Assembly (NCBI RefSeq): GCF_024349785.1
Contig: NZ_AP018817.1
Coordinates: 2,945,501-3,009,500 of the forward strand
Source of the DNA: Sphingomonas bisphenolicum
GTDB lineage: Bacteria > Pseudomonadota > Alphaproteobacteria > Sphingomonadales > Sphingomonadaceae
Reading direction: 5' to 3'
Length of the DNA stretch: 64,000 nucleotides
Shown here: one piece after another, positions 41,636 to 48,983 of the stretch
Numbering within the stretch: position 1 is the first letter of the stretch
Layout of the letters: the number at the start of each line of letters is the position of its first letter
Notes under the pieces: model-generated
Seen by the model: the letters and a program-made list of their open reading frames with translations, nothing else
What the model was told of the DNA's origin: nothing
Database searches by the model: none
Made by a program: the position numbers and the translations under genes

Positions 41636-42526
41636 TTATTGCGGCGCACCCTCGATTGCGGGCTTGTGGCCCGCGGTCAGCGCGCTGCCGGCCGACGCGG
41701 CCATGATGCACGCGATCGCAATCCACTGAAGCGGCGTCAGCCGCTCGCCCAGCACGATAAAACCGGCCAGCGCCCCGACGGCCGGCGACGCGCTGACCAG
41801 CAGGCCGAAGACATGGGCGGGCAGGCGCCGCATCGCTTCCATCTCCAGCGAATAGGGCAAGGCGCTCGACAGGATAGCGATGACCAGCCCGACCAGCAGG
41901 ACGCCGGGCGATAGCAGCGCCGCGCCTGCATGGGCGACGCCCAGCGGCAGGACCAGGATCGCCGCGGCCAGCATCCCCCAGGCGACGGCATCCCCGCCGA
42001 CCGCGCCCGACACCCGCTTGCCCGCCACGATATAGAGTGCCCAGCACAGGCCGGCCGCGCAGGCGAAGGCGACGCCGACCGGATCGAGCGGGGCGTCGCT
42101 GTGCAGCGGCAGCAACAGCAGCAGGCCGGCCACCGCCGCCGCCAGCCAGCAGAAATCGCGCGGCCGCCGCGACCCGAACAGCACGACCGCCAGCGGCCCC
42201 GCCACCTCGATCGCGATGGCCACGCCCAGCGGGATACGCGCGAACGCCAGATAGATGCACAGGTTCATCAGCCCCAGCGTCGCGCCATAGCCGGCCAGCC
42301 ACCAGCCCGCGCCCGCGGGCACGCGCCGTCGCCATGGACGTCGGATCAGCCATAGCAGGGCTGCCGCCAGGCTGATGCGCAGCGCCGAGACCCCCGCCGC
42401 ACCGAGGAGCGGAAATACCGTCTTGGCGAAGGCCGCGCCGAAATTGACCGAGATGAGCGACGCCAGCACCGCCCCCGCCCCCATCAGCGCCACCCTGCCC
42501 GTATCCTGTCCGCCGTTTCTGTCCAT
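41636..42526 (-). CDS. EamA/RhtA-like exporter
   Basis: The 296-residue membrane protein has ten predicted helices in two EamA repeats. The segments SVNFGAAFAKTVFPLLGAAG, LRISLAAALLWLIRRP, LMNLCIYLAFARIPLGVAIA and LSSALPYSLEMEAMRRLPA match RhtA, the threonine/homoserine exporter. The substrate is inferred. It is divergent from an MFS exporter (181 bp between starts). Confidence 0.9.
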   Translation of the reverse strand: MDRNGGQDTGRVALMGAGAVLASLISVNFGAAFAKTVFPLLGAAGVSALRISLAAALLWLIRRPWRRRVPAGAGWWLAGYGATLGLMNLCIYLAFARIPLGVAIAIEVAGPLAVVLFGSRRPRDFCWLAAAVAGLLLLLPLHSDAPLDPVGVAFACAAGLCWALYIVAGKRVSGAVGGDAVAWGMLAAAILVLPLGVAHAGAALLSPGVLLVGLVIAILSSALPYSLEMEAMRRLPAHVFGLLVSASPAVGALAGFIVLGERLTPLQWIAIACIMAASAGSALTAGHKPAIEGAPQ

Positions 42527-42706
42527 GCGCCAAGCCTATAGACGATCCGACGCCACGCGCGAGCGCCTTGCGCGCGCTCGGCAACGATTGCACCGCGTGA
42601 TGACGCAGGTGCAGAAAACTCATACGAATGCAGGGTTGACCAGCGCTGTCATCAAGCCCATCTGCGCGACTTCCGTATAATTTTGCATTGCAGCATGGAG
42701 CTTGCC

Positions 42707-43918
42707 ATGGGCGCCCCTTTCCAGACCGCGCTTCCCCATAAGGGCCCCCCCGCGCTCGTCCTGTTCGCCCTGGCGGTCGGCGCGTTCGCGATCGGGACCA
42801 CCGAATTTGCGGCCATGAGCCTGCTGCCTTTCTTCGCGCGGGATCTGGGCATCGACCTGCCGACCGCCGGCCATGCGATCAGCGCCTATGCCCTGGGCGT
42901 GGTCGCGGGCGCGCCGGTGATCGCCGCCCTGGGCGCGCGCCTGCCGCGGCGCACGCTGCTGATCGGCCTGATGGCGATGTTCGCGCTCGCCAACGGCTTG
43001 TCCGCCCTGTCGCCCAGCTATCATTGGATGCTGCTGTTCCGGTTCCTGAGCGGCGTGCCGCATGGCGCCTATTTCGGCGTCGCGGCGCTGGTGGCCGCCA
43101 ATCTGGTGCCGATCGAACAGCGCACGCTGGCGATCGCCAAGGTCATGTCGGGCCTGACCGTGGCCACGGTGATCGGCGTGCCGGTCGCCAACTGGATGGG
43201 GCAGGCGCTGGGCTGGCGCTCCGGCTTCTTCGTCGTGGCGGCGCTGGCCGTGGCGACGATGACGCTGGTGGCGCTCTACGCCCCGCGCGACGCGGGCGAC
43301 GCAAAGGCCAGCCCGATGCGCGAGTTGACGGCGCTGGGCAAGGGGCAGGTATGGCTGACCCTGCTGACCGGCGCGATCGGTTTCGGCGGCCTGTTCGCCG
43401 TCTATACCTATGTCGCCTCGACCATGATGGAAGTCACCCATGTGTCGGAAACCTATGTTCCGTTCATCCTGGCAATCTTCGGCATCGGCATGACGCTGGG
43501 CAATCTGGCGGTGGCCTGGCTGGCGGACAAGGCGCGCAACCGCACCGTCATCGGAGTGCTGCTATGGAGCGCCGCGTCGCTGGCGCTGTTCCCGCTGATG
43601 GCCGGCAATATCTGGACGCTCAGCCTGATCGTCTTCCTGATCGGCATTGGCGGGGGGCTGGGCACGCCGTTGCAGGCGCGGCTGATGGACGTGTCGGGCG
43701 ACGCGCAGACACTGGCCGCCGCGCTGCACCACAGCGCCTTCAACGTCGCCAATGCGATCGGCCCCTGGCTGGGCGGTCTGTCGATCGCGGCAGGCTATGG
43801 TCTTGTTTCGACTGGCTGGATCGGCGCCGCGCTGGCGCTGGGCGGCCTCGCCGTCTTCCTGCTGGCGATCGTGCTGGAACGGCGCCGGCCGGGCCTGATC
43901 CCTGCCGCCGCCGAATAA
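42707..43918 (+). CDS. MFS exporter of the AraJ/SotB (DHA1) group
   Basis: This protein of about 403 residues has 12 helices. Motif A is in ALGARLPRRTLLIGL, and GAFAIGTTEFAAMSLLPFFA with RFLSGVPHGAYFGVAAL are strong AraJ/YdhP features. It should export a small molecule or drug; substrates of this group are poorly defined. The ATG at 42707 has GGAG 6 nt upstream; the ORF also starts at 42683. It is followed by the TPR-hydroxylase gene after 40 bp. Confidence 0.9.
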   Translation: MGAPFQTALPHKGPPALVLFALAVGAFAIGTTEFAAMSLLPFFARDLGIDLPTAGHAISAYALGVVAGAPVIAALGARLPRRTLLIGLMAMFALANGLSALSPSYHWMLLFRFLSGVPHGAYFGVAALVAANLVPIEQRTLAIAKVMSGLTVATVIGVPVANWMGQALGWRSGFFVVAALAVATMTLVALYAPRDAGDAKASPMRELTALGKGQVWLTLLTGAIGFGGLFAVYTYVASTMMEVTHVSETYVPFILAIFGIGMTLGNLAVAWLADKARNRTVIGVLLWSAASLALFPLMAGNIWTLSLIVFLIGIGGGLGTPLQARLMDVSGDAQTLAAALHHSAFNVANAIGPWLGGLSIAAGYGLVSTGWIGAALALGGLAVFLLAIVLERRRPGLIPAAAE

Positions 43919-43958
43919 GCCGCTTTCGCGCCGCATCGCCGCCGGATATGGCAGCGGC

Positions 43959-45098
43959 ATGAATGATCCGGCGAGAGAGACGAGACTGCAGGAGGCGGCG
44001 GTGGCCGCCCTGCGCCGCGGCGATGCCGATGGTGCATTGGCGACGCTGCGCGAGATGGGCGATCCGCCCGCGATGCTGCTGGCGCAAGCCTGCAACCGCA
44101 GCGGCGACCTGGATGGCGAAGCGGCGGCGCTGCGGCGCATCCTGGACAGCGACATGCGCAACCTGCCGGCGCTGCTCGCCATGGGGCAGAATGCGCTGCG
44201 GCGCGACGACGAGCGCGGATCGATAAGCTGGTTCCGCGCGGCGCTGGCACAGGCGGCCGCGACCGGCGCGCCGCCGCAGCTCCAGCCGCTGTTGCAACAG
44301 GCGCAGGCCAGCGTCGCCCGGTCGCGCCAGCGGTTCGAGGATCATCTGACCGCCGCGATTGCCGACCTGCCGCCGCTGCCCCGGATCGCCCACGCCACCG
44401 AACTGCTGCTGGGCAAGCGCGACCTGTTTCTGCAACAGCCCAGCATGTTCTATTTCCCCGGCCTGCCCCAGCGCGCCTTCTACGAACGGGACGAGTTCGA
44501 CTGGGTCGCGCCGATGGAGGCGATGACCGATGCGATCGTCGCGGAGCTGCACGCCGTGCGCGCGCAGGAGGCGGATTTCGCCCCCTATGTCCAGACCGCC
44601 GCCGATCGCCCTGCGCCCAACAATCCGCTGCGCGACGATCCCAGTTGGGGCGCGCTCTATTTCTGGCAGGGCGGCGCGCCGGTCGCGGAAAATGCGCAGC
44701 GCTGCCCCGCGGTGATGGAGGCACTGGCGCTGGCGCCCATGCCGGTGATCGCAGGCCGATCGCCGATGGCATTATGGTCGCTGCTCAAGCCCGGCACCCA
44801 TATCCAGCCGCATCATGGCCTGCTCAACACCCGGCTGATCTGCCACCTGCCGCTGCTGACGCCACCCGATTGCGCGCTGCGCGTGGGCGCGGAGACGCGC
44901 AACTGGCGCCGGGGCGAAATGCTGATCTTCGACGACAGCGTCGAGCATGAGGCGTGGAACCGCAGCGCGGAGACGCGCGTCGTGCTGCTGTTCGAGATGT
45001 GGCGGCCGGAGATCGGTGCGGAGGAGCGCGAGGCGCTGATCCGATTGTTCCAGGCGATCGACGCCTTCGGGCCGGCACAGGTCGATACCGGCGGTTGA
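43959..45098 (+). CDS. TPR plus aspartyl/asparaginyl beta-hydroxylase domain protein
   Basis: The 379-residue protein has TPR-like helices in the first ~170 residues (LQEAAVAALRRGDADGALATL) and a C-terminal Fe(II)/2-oxoglutarate hydroxylase domain. The Fe ligands are expected in IQPHHGLLNTRLICHLPL and FDDSVEHEAWN, with the 2-oxoglutarate Arg in AETRVVLLFEMWRPE. In animals such fusions hydroxylate Asp/Asn in EGF repeats; bacterial substrates are unknown. The start at 43959 lies 40 bp after the MFS gene. Confidence 0.88.
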   Translation: MNDPARETRLQEAAVAALRRGDADGALATLREMGDPPAMLLAQACNRSGDLDGEAAALRRILDSDMRNLPALLAMGQNALRRDDERGSISWFRAALAQAAATGAPPQLQPLLQQAQASVARSRQRFEDHLTAAIADLPPLPRIAHATELLLGKRDLFLQQPSMFYFPGLPQRAFYERDEFDWVAPMEAMTDAIVAELHAVRAQEADFAPYVQTAADRPAPNNPLRDDPSWGALYFWQGGAPVAENAQRCPAVMEALALAPMPVIAGRSPMALWSLLKPGTHIQPHHGLLNTRLICHLPLLTPPDCALRVGAETRNWRRGEMLIFDDSVEHEAWNRSAETRVVLLFEMWRPEIGAEEREALIRLFQAIDAFGPAQVDTGG

Positions 45099-45197
45099 AC
45101 GGGACGCGCCGTCCCGCTATCAGCAGCGCATAAGCACATATGACGCCGAAAAATGGGCAAGAGGATGGCCGGGCATGATCCCAGGAACCTTGCCCAC

Positions 45198-45812
45198 ATG
45201 ACCATCACCGCCCCTTCTCCCCGCCCCCACAGCCTGGCCGAGGACGGCTATGCCATCGCCATCGGCTGCGCCTTCATCGCGCTGGGGCTGATGATGCTGA
45301 AGGCCGCCAATCTGGTGACCGGCGGGATGGCGGGGATCGCGCTGCTGCTATCCTATCTGCTCCACTGGTCGCCCGCGCTCCTGTTCCTGCTCATCAACAT
45401 TCCCTTCTTTCTCTTCGCGGGCCGGGCGATGGGGGTGGCGTTCGGGTTGAAGACGCTATTCGCCAATGTCGCGATCATGGGCGTGGGGCTGGCCATGCCG
45501 GCGGCGCTGCACATCGCGCGAATCAGCCCCTTCTTCGCCGCCCTGTTCGGCGGGTCGATCATCGGCTTCGGCATATTGGCGATCGCCCGCCATGGCGCGG
45601 GCGTGGGCGGCGTCGGGGTCGTCGCGCTGATCCTGCAACGGTCGCGCGGCTGGAATGCGGGGCGTACCCAGATGCTGTGCGACATCGCGATCCTGCTGGC
45701 GTCCTTGCCGATCCTGAGCGTCGAGCGGTTCGGCCTGTCGATCCTGTCCGCCGCCGCCATCAATGCGGTGCTGATCGTCAATCACCGGCCGGGGCGTTAT
45801 ATCGGCCACTAG
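45198..45812 (+). CDS. YitT family membrane protein
   Basis: The ~204-residue protein has five or six transmembrane helices (GYAIAIGCAFIALGLMMLK, NLVTGGMAGIALLLSYLL, PALLFLLINIPFFLF). The VTGGMAGIALLL segment is the core of the YitT/DUF161 family, with no soluble C-terminal domain as in the longer Firmicutes members. Transport function is presumed, with no known substrate. MTITAPSPRPHSL at 45198 is the likely start. The stop lies inside a repeat. Confidence 0.85.
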   Translation: MTITAPSPRPHSLAEDGYAIAIGCAFIALGLMMLKAANLVTGGMAGIALLLSYLLHWSPALLFLLINIPFFLFAGRAMGVAFGLKTLFANVAIMGVGLAMPAALHIARISPFFAALFGGSIIGFGILAIARHGAGVGGVGVVALILQRSRGWNAGRTQMLCDIAILLASLPILSVERFGLSILSAAAINAVLIVNHRPGRYIGH

Positions 45813-45912
45813 AGCGGTTCGCGGTCCGATTGCATCGGACCAGCCGCTCCAGATTATTGGATTTACGCGATGTCCGAGTCATCAGATGATTCCATCGGAT
45901 TAGAAATCGCTC
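45811..45912. repeat. Alphaproteobacterial GAGCGGTTC-type intergenic repeat
   Basis: AGAGCGG at 45811 and CCGCTC at 45844-45849 enclose the hairpin GGTCCGA/TCGGACC. After ATTATTGGATTTACGCGATGT comes a second, degenerate half ending AAATCGCTC at 45912. I know this composite, an AGAGCGGTTC palindrome followed by TTTTACGCGATTTCCG, from intergenic regions across alphaproteobacteria. The repeat starts within the YitT stop codon. Confidence 0.6.
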
Positions 45913-45920
45913 CAAGGCCG

Positions 45921-46454
45921 CTAGCCCTCGCAGAGCGCCTTGCCGTCGCTGTCGCGGGCGCGCAGCGCGCTGGCGGCGTCATTGGCGATGCGGGGGAAGC
46001 TGACTCCCTCCAGCGTGCCGCGGCCCTTGCACAGGTCCGCACAGGCCATGTCGACCACGCCCGGTAGCGCCACCTGGTCGCCATCATATTGGGCGACCAC
46101 GATGCAGCGGTCGCCGCCCTTGAAGCTGAGGATCAGCTTGTCGCCCGCGCGGCGTGCCGTACCCTGCCCGTGACAGCTCTGGTCCTCGCCGAAATTGGCC
46201 TGCAAGCCGAAGCGGAAGGCCGCATCCTTGGCCGGCATGACGCAGAGCAGGTCGCGCCCGGCTTCATGGCTGCGCTGGTAGAGGCCGACGGGCGACGTCT
46301 TGCCCGTATCGGTGATCGCCCCGCTTTCGATAGCGGCCCGTTCCAGCCCGGACGCCGGCGCACCACCAGCATCCGATGCGGCGGCGTCGGCGGCCGTCGG
46401 CGCGCGCTGGCACGCCGCCAGCAGGAGAAGAAGCGCGAGGCTAGCCCGCGGCAT
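45921..46454 (-). CDS. Lipoprotein of unknown function
   Basis: The 177-residue protein starts MPRASLALLLLLAACQRAP; LLAAC is a lipobox, so Cys is lipidated. The mature part has five or six Cys residues (LLCVMPAK, QSCHGQG, DRCIVV, MACADLCKG), implying disulfides, and no recognised domain. It overlaps the 3' end of hisI by 14 bp, which suggests co-translation. A start at 46475 is possible. Confidence 0.8.
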   Translation of the reverse strand: MPRASLALLLLLAACQRAPTAADAAASDAGGAPASGLERAAIESGAITDTGKTSPVGLYQRSHEAGRDLLCVMPAKDAAFRFGLQANFGEDQSCHGQGTARRAGDKLILSFKGGDRCIVVAQYDGDQVALPGVVDMACADLCKGRGTLEGVSFPRIANDAASALRARDSDGKALCEG

Positions 46455-46836
46455 CGATGGAGGGATCAGCCGCAAGATCGACGGGCGTCAGGCCATCCGG
46501 CCCGACCCGACGGAAAAAGCAGGACCGCGCGCCGGTGTGGCAGGTCGGGCCGGCCGGGACCGCTTTCACCCAGACCGCGTCCTGATCGCAATCGATGCGG
46601 ATGTCGCGCACCTCCAGCATATGGCCGGACGTCTCGCCCTTCTTCCACAGCGCCTGGCGGCTGCGCGACCAGAAATGGGCGAGGCCGGTTTCGACCGTCA
46701 GCGCCAGCGCCTGCGCATTCATATGCGCGACCATCAGCACTTCACCGTCGGCCGCGTCGGTCACGACAGCGGTGATCAGGGCATGATCGTCATATTTGGG
46801 ATTAAGGGTCAACCCCTTGTCGCGCGCATCGGTCAT
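46441..46836 (-). CDS. hisI: Phosphoribosyl-AMP cyclohydrolase
   Basis: HisI opens the purine ring of PR-AMP in histidine synthesis. The 131-residue protein starts MTDARDKGLTLNPKYDDH and has FWSRSRQALWKKGETSGH, the Mg-binding Asp motif RIDCDQDAVWVK and the zinc Cys motif TCHTGARSCFF. The HisE domain is absent, as in most alphaproteobacteria. The tRNA-His gene starts 120 bp upstream on the same strand. Confidence 0.96.
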   Translation of the reverse strand: MTDARDKGLTLNPKYDDHALITAVVTDAADGEVLMVAHMNAQALALTVETGLAHFWSRSRQALWKKGETSGHMLEVRDIRIDCDQDAVWVKAVPAGPTCHTGARSCFFRRVGPDGLTPVDLAADPSIDAAG

Positions 46837-46956
46837 GGGGGCGCTATAGAGCATCGCGCGGACAAGTGGGAACCGCTTTTGCGTATCCGATGATAGGAAA
46901 GGCATGACCGTCCCGGCGCGAGACGATCCCCTCGGATCAGGGGGAAAATCAGAAAA

Positions 46957-47034
46957 TGGGGCGATCGACGGGATCCGAACCCGCGACCTCCGGTACCACA
47001 AACCGGCGCTCTAACCAACTGAGCTACGATCGCC
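46957..47034 (-). tRNA. tRNA-His(GTG)
   Basis: The minus-strand gene has acceptor GCGATCG/CGATCGC. It includes the extra G(-1) opposite C73, the identity element of tRNA-His. The anticodon loop TTGTGGT carries GTG, and CCA is encoded. It lies just upstream of hisI on the same strand. Confidence 0.96.
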
Positions 47035-47134
47035 ACAGGGCCTTCCGGCCCGCGAGAGTTGGCCACATATGCGGCCCATTACCGGCCGTCAAGCAGACAA
47101 ATGCACCCGATGCAGGATGATCGCGATTATGCCG

Positions 47135-47725
47135 TCATTGCAAGTGCGAATGACGGACTGCCGCGCTCCATGGCAGGATCGCCAGATCGGGCCAGCAAGC
47201 GGCCCAGCGCTGCGTCTTGGCTTCATATACCGACCGGTCGATCAGCGTCGCATTGGCTCGCACGACGGGCGCCAGAAAATCGTCCAGGCCGAAAGGCGCG
47301 GACAGGGCGAAGTCGCTGATGGCCACCGCGGACACGGTGGTCGGATAGGTCGTGGTCGCCTGCAACGCCGAACGGTAAGGCGGAATCACGATGCCGAAGC
47401 GGTCGGGATACCAGAGGTGGACGCGCGCCTGATTCTTGACGTCGAAACGGACCGGCAGATCGGCGAACAATTGCGCCACATGCGCGGCCGCCGCGGCCTC
47501 GCCCGCTTCCGACAGGTCGGCGGCGTCATGATAGATGATGTCCGCGTCGGCTATGCCGTGCAGCGGCGGCAGGTCGAAACAGGCGTTCCACCATGCCTGC
47601 GCCAGAAGGCTGCCCGACAGCCAGGCGTCGGGCAGGCCCAGTTGCGACCAGCGCCGCAGAATAGCGTCGGCGACCGGATGGTTGGAGGCGATGCGGCGCA
47701 CCGCCTCCTCCTGCGCCACGGTCAT
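47135..47725 (-). CDS. Nucleotidyltransferase family protein (NTP_transf_6 type)
   Basis: The 196-residue protein starts MTVAQEEAVRRIASNHPVAD. LSGSLLAQAWWNACFDLP and IADADIIYHDAADLSE form the GS...DxD core of a minimal nucleotidyltransferase (PF06042-like), with a third acidic residue likely in VRFDVKNQARVHLWY. The family is widespread and its substrate unknown. The start is 11 bp from the rlpA stop, so it follows rlpA in one operon. Confidence 0.8.
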   Translation of the reverse strand: MTVAQEEAVRRIASNHPVADAILRRWSQLGLPDAWLSGSLLAQAWWNACFDLPPLHGIADADIIYHDAADLSEAGEAAAAAHVAQLFADLPVRFDVKNQARVHLWYPDRFGIVIPPYRSALQATTTYPTTVSAVAISDFALSAPFGLDDFLAPVVRANATLIDRSVYEAKTQRWAACWPDLAILPWSAAVRHSHLQ

Positions 47726-47735
47726 GACGCTACAA

Positions 47736-48308
47736 TCATGGTGACGGCACAGCCGCCTGCAATTGCGCCCGGAGATTGACGAGTGTCCGTTCCGGCACCT
47801 TTGGGCGATCCGACGCGGGCTTCCCCTTGCGCAGTCGTTCCCTGTCCTTTTCCGGCGGATCGACGAACCGCACGCGCACCGCGGCATGACCCTGGGCGCG
47901 GATGCCCAATTGCTCGGCCGCGCCGCGCGACAGGTCGATCACCCGCCCGCGCCCGGCGAAGGGGCCGCGATCGTTGACGCGAACCAGGATGGTCCGGCCG
48001 GTATCGAGCGCGGTCACCTCGACATAGCTGGGCAGCGGCAGGCTGGTGTGCGCGGCGGTGATCCATTTGGCGCGAAAGCGTTCGCCATTGGCGGTGCGAT
48101 TGCCCGATTCCGAACCATACCAGCTCGCATAGCCCAACATGTCATAGCCGGGGTCCGCCGCCGGGACATAGGTTGCGCCGCGCACCTTGTAGGGCGGGCC
48201 GATCCGGACCGGCGTATCGCGCACCGGACGATAGTCGCCGCCGGCGCAAGCGGAAAGCGTAGCGAACCCGCAAATGATCCAGATGTGCCTGCCCGCGCGT
48301 CCCGTCAT
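47736..48308 (-). CDS. rlpA: RlpA family septal lytic transglycosylase lipoprotein
   Basis: The 190-residue protein starts MTGRAGRHIWIICGFATLSAC, with a lipobox LSAC. The double-psi beta-barrel has GYASWYGSESGNRTANGERF and RTILVRVNDRGPFAGRGRVIDLS, in which the Asp of NDRGPF is the catalytic residue in active RlpA. There is no C-terminal SPOR domain, unlike E. coli RlpA. It should cleave naked glycan strands at the septum or act as an outer-membrane structural protein. Confidence 0.9.
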   Translation of the reverse strand: MTGRAGRHIWIICGFATLSACAGGDYRPVRDTPVRIGPPYKVRGATYVPAADPGYDMLGYASWYGSESGNRTANGERFRAKWITAAHTSLPLPSYVEVTALDTGRTILVRVNDRGPFAGRGRVIDLSRGAAEQLGIRAQGHAAVRVRFVDPPEKDRERLRKGKPASDRPKVPERTLVNLRAQLQAAVPSP

Positions 48309-48355
48309 GCCGCCTTCCTATCGCCGGCAGGCGGGCGGGTCGAGGCCGATCGGGC

Positions 48356-48399
48356 AAAAAGAAGGGGACGAAAAGGCATGGTGCCTCTTCATCCCCTTC
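48356..48399 (-). terminator. Intrinsic terminator downstream of hupB
   Basis: GAAGGGGACGAA/TTCATCCCCTTC with inner AGGCA/TGCCT forms a long stem with TGG as the loop (48361-48399). On the minus strand it is followed by TTTTTG (48356-48360). It stands between hupB and rlpA and ends the hupB transcript. A second hairpin at 48498-48522 (GGGCGCC-type stem, AAT loop) lies directly after the hupB stop. Confidence 0.85.
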
Positions 48400-48528
48400 G
48401 CCTTTCGGCATCTGCGTCGCGGAAGATCAACTTCCTGTCGCCGCATCACTCTCCTGAAAAACTTTCCGGCCGCGATGCCGGTAGGTCGTCAAACGGTGGG
48501 CGCCCGCCAATGGCAGGCGCCCCATCCG

Positions 48529-48801
48529 TCAGTTGACCGAATCCTTCAGGCCCTTGCCGGCCTTGAACTTCGGCTGCGCCGAAGCCTTGATGGTCATGGT
48601 TTCGCCGGTGCGCGGGTTACGGCCGGTCGAAGCCTTGCGCTGCGAAACCGAGAAGGTGCCGAAGCCGACGAGGCGCACTTCGTCGCCCTTCTTCAGAGCG
48701 CCGGTGATGGCGTCGAACACGCCTTCTACAGCCTTCGTCGCGTCATTCTTGCTGAGGCCGCTGCTTTCAGCGACTGCGCTGATCAAATCCTGCTTGTTCA
48801 T
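48529..48801 (-). CDS. hupB: HU family DNA-binding protein
   Basis: HU is the abundant non-specific DNA-bending protein. The 90-residue protein starts MNKQDLISAVAESSGLSKND, has RLVGFGTFSVSQRKASTGR and the Pro-tipped arm [12 protein letters not shown], and ends AGKGLKDSVN. AAGGGGG precedes the start. It lies 182 bp downstream of lon, with its own promoter. Confidence 0.97.
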   Translation of the reverse strand: MNKQDLISAVAESSGLSKNDATKAVEGVFDAITGALKKGDEVRLVGFGTFSVSQRKASTGRNPRTGETMTIKASAQPKFKAGKGLKDSVN

Positions 48802-48858
48802 GCCTTGGGAACCCCCTTGTGCTGTTGGTTGATTTAGGAATCGCGGCGTAGGCGGCGC

Positions 48859-48887
48859 AATAAGGCGCGGATTTCTGCGCCTGTCAA
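48859..48887 (-). promoter_or_regulatory. Promoter of hupB
   Basis: On the minus strand, TTGACA (48882-48887) is followed 17-18 nt later by CTTATTG (-10-like, about 48858-48864). It is about 60 bp upstream of the hupB start. The -35 is a full consensus match. Confidence 0.6.
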
Positions 48888-48947
48888 AGGGAAAGCGACA
48901 AAGTCCTTCGCTGCGATCGAAATTTGCGCCCGCCTGCGCGAAATATG

Positions 48948-48977
48948 CCGAAACCGACGGCAAACCGCCGGTTTCGG
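48948..48977 (-). terminator. Likely terminator of lon
   Basis: CCGAAACCGACGG (48948-48960) and CCGCCGGTTTCGG (48965-48977) form a stem with one mismatch and a 4-nt loop, just after the lon stop. The downstream minus-strand sequence CATATTTCG has only a short T stretch, so termination may be partial. Confidence 0.55.
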
Positions 48978-48983
48978 TTTGGC

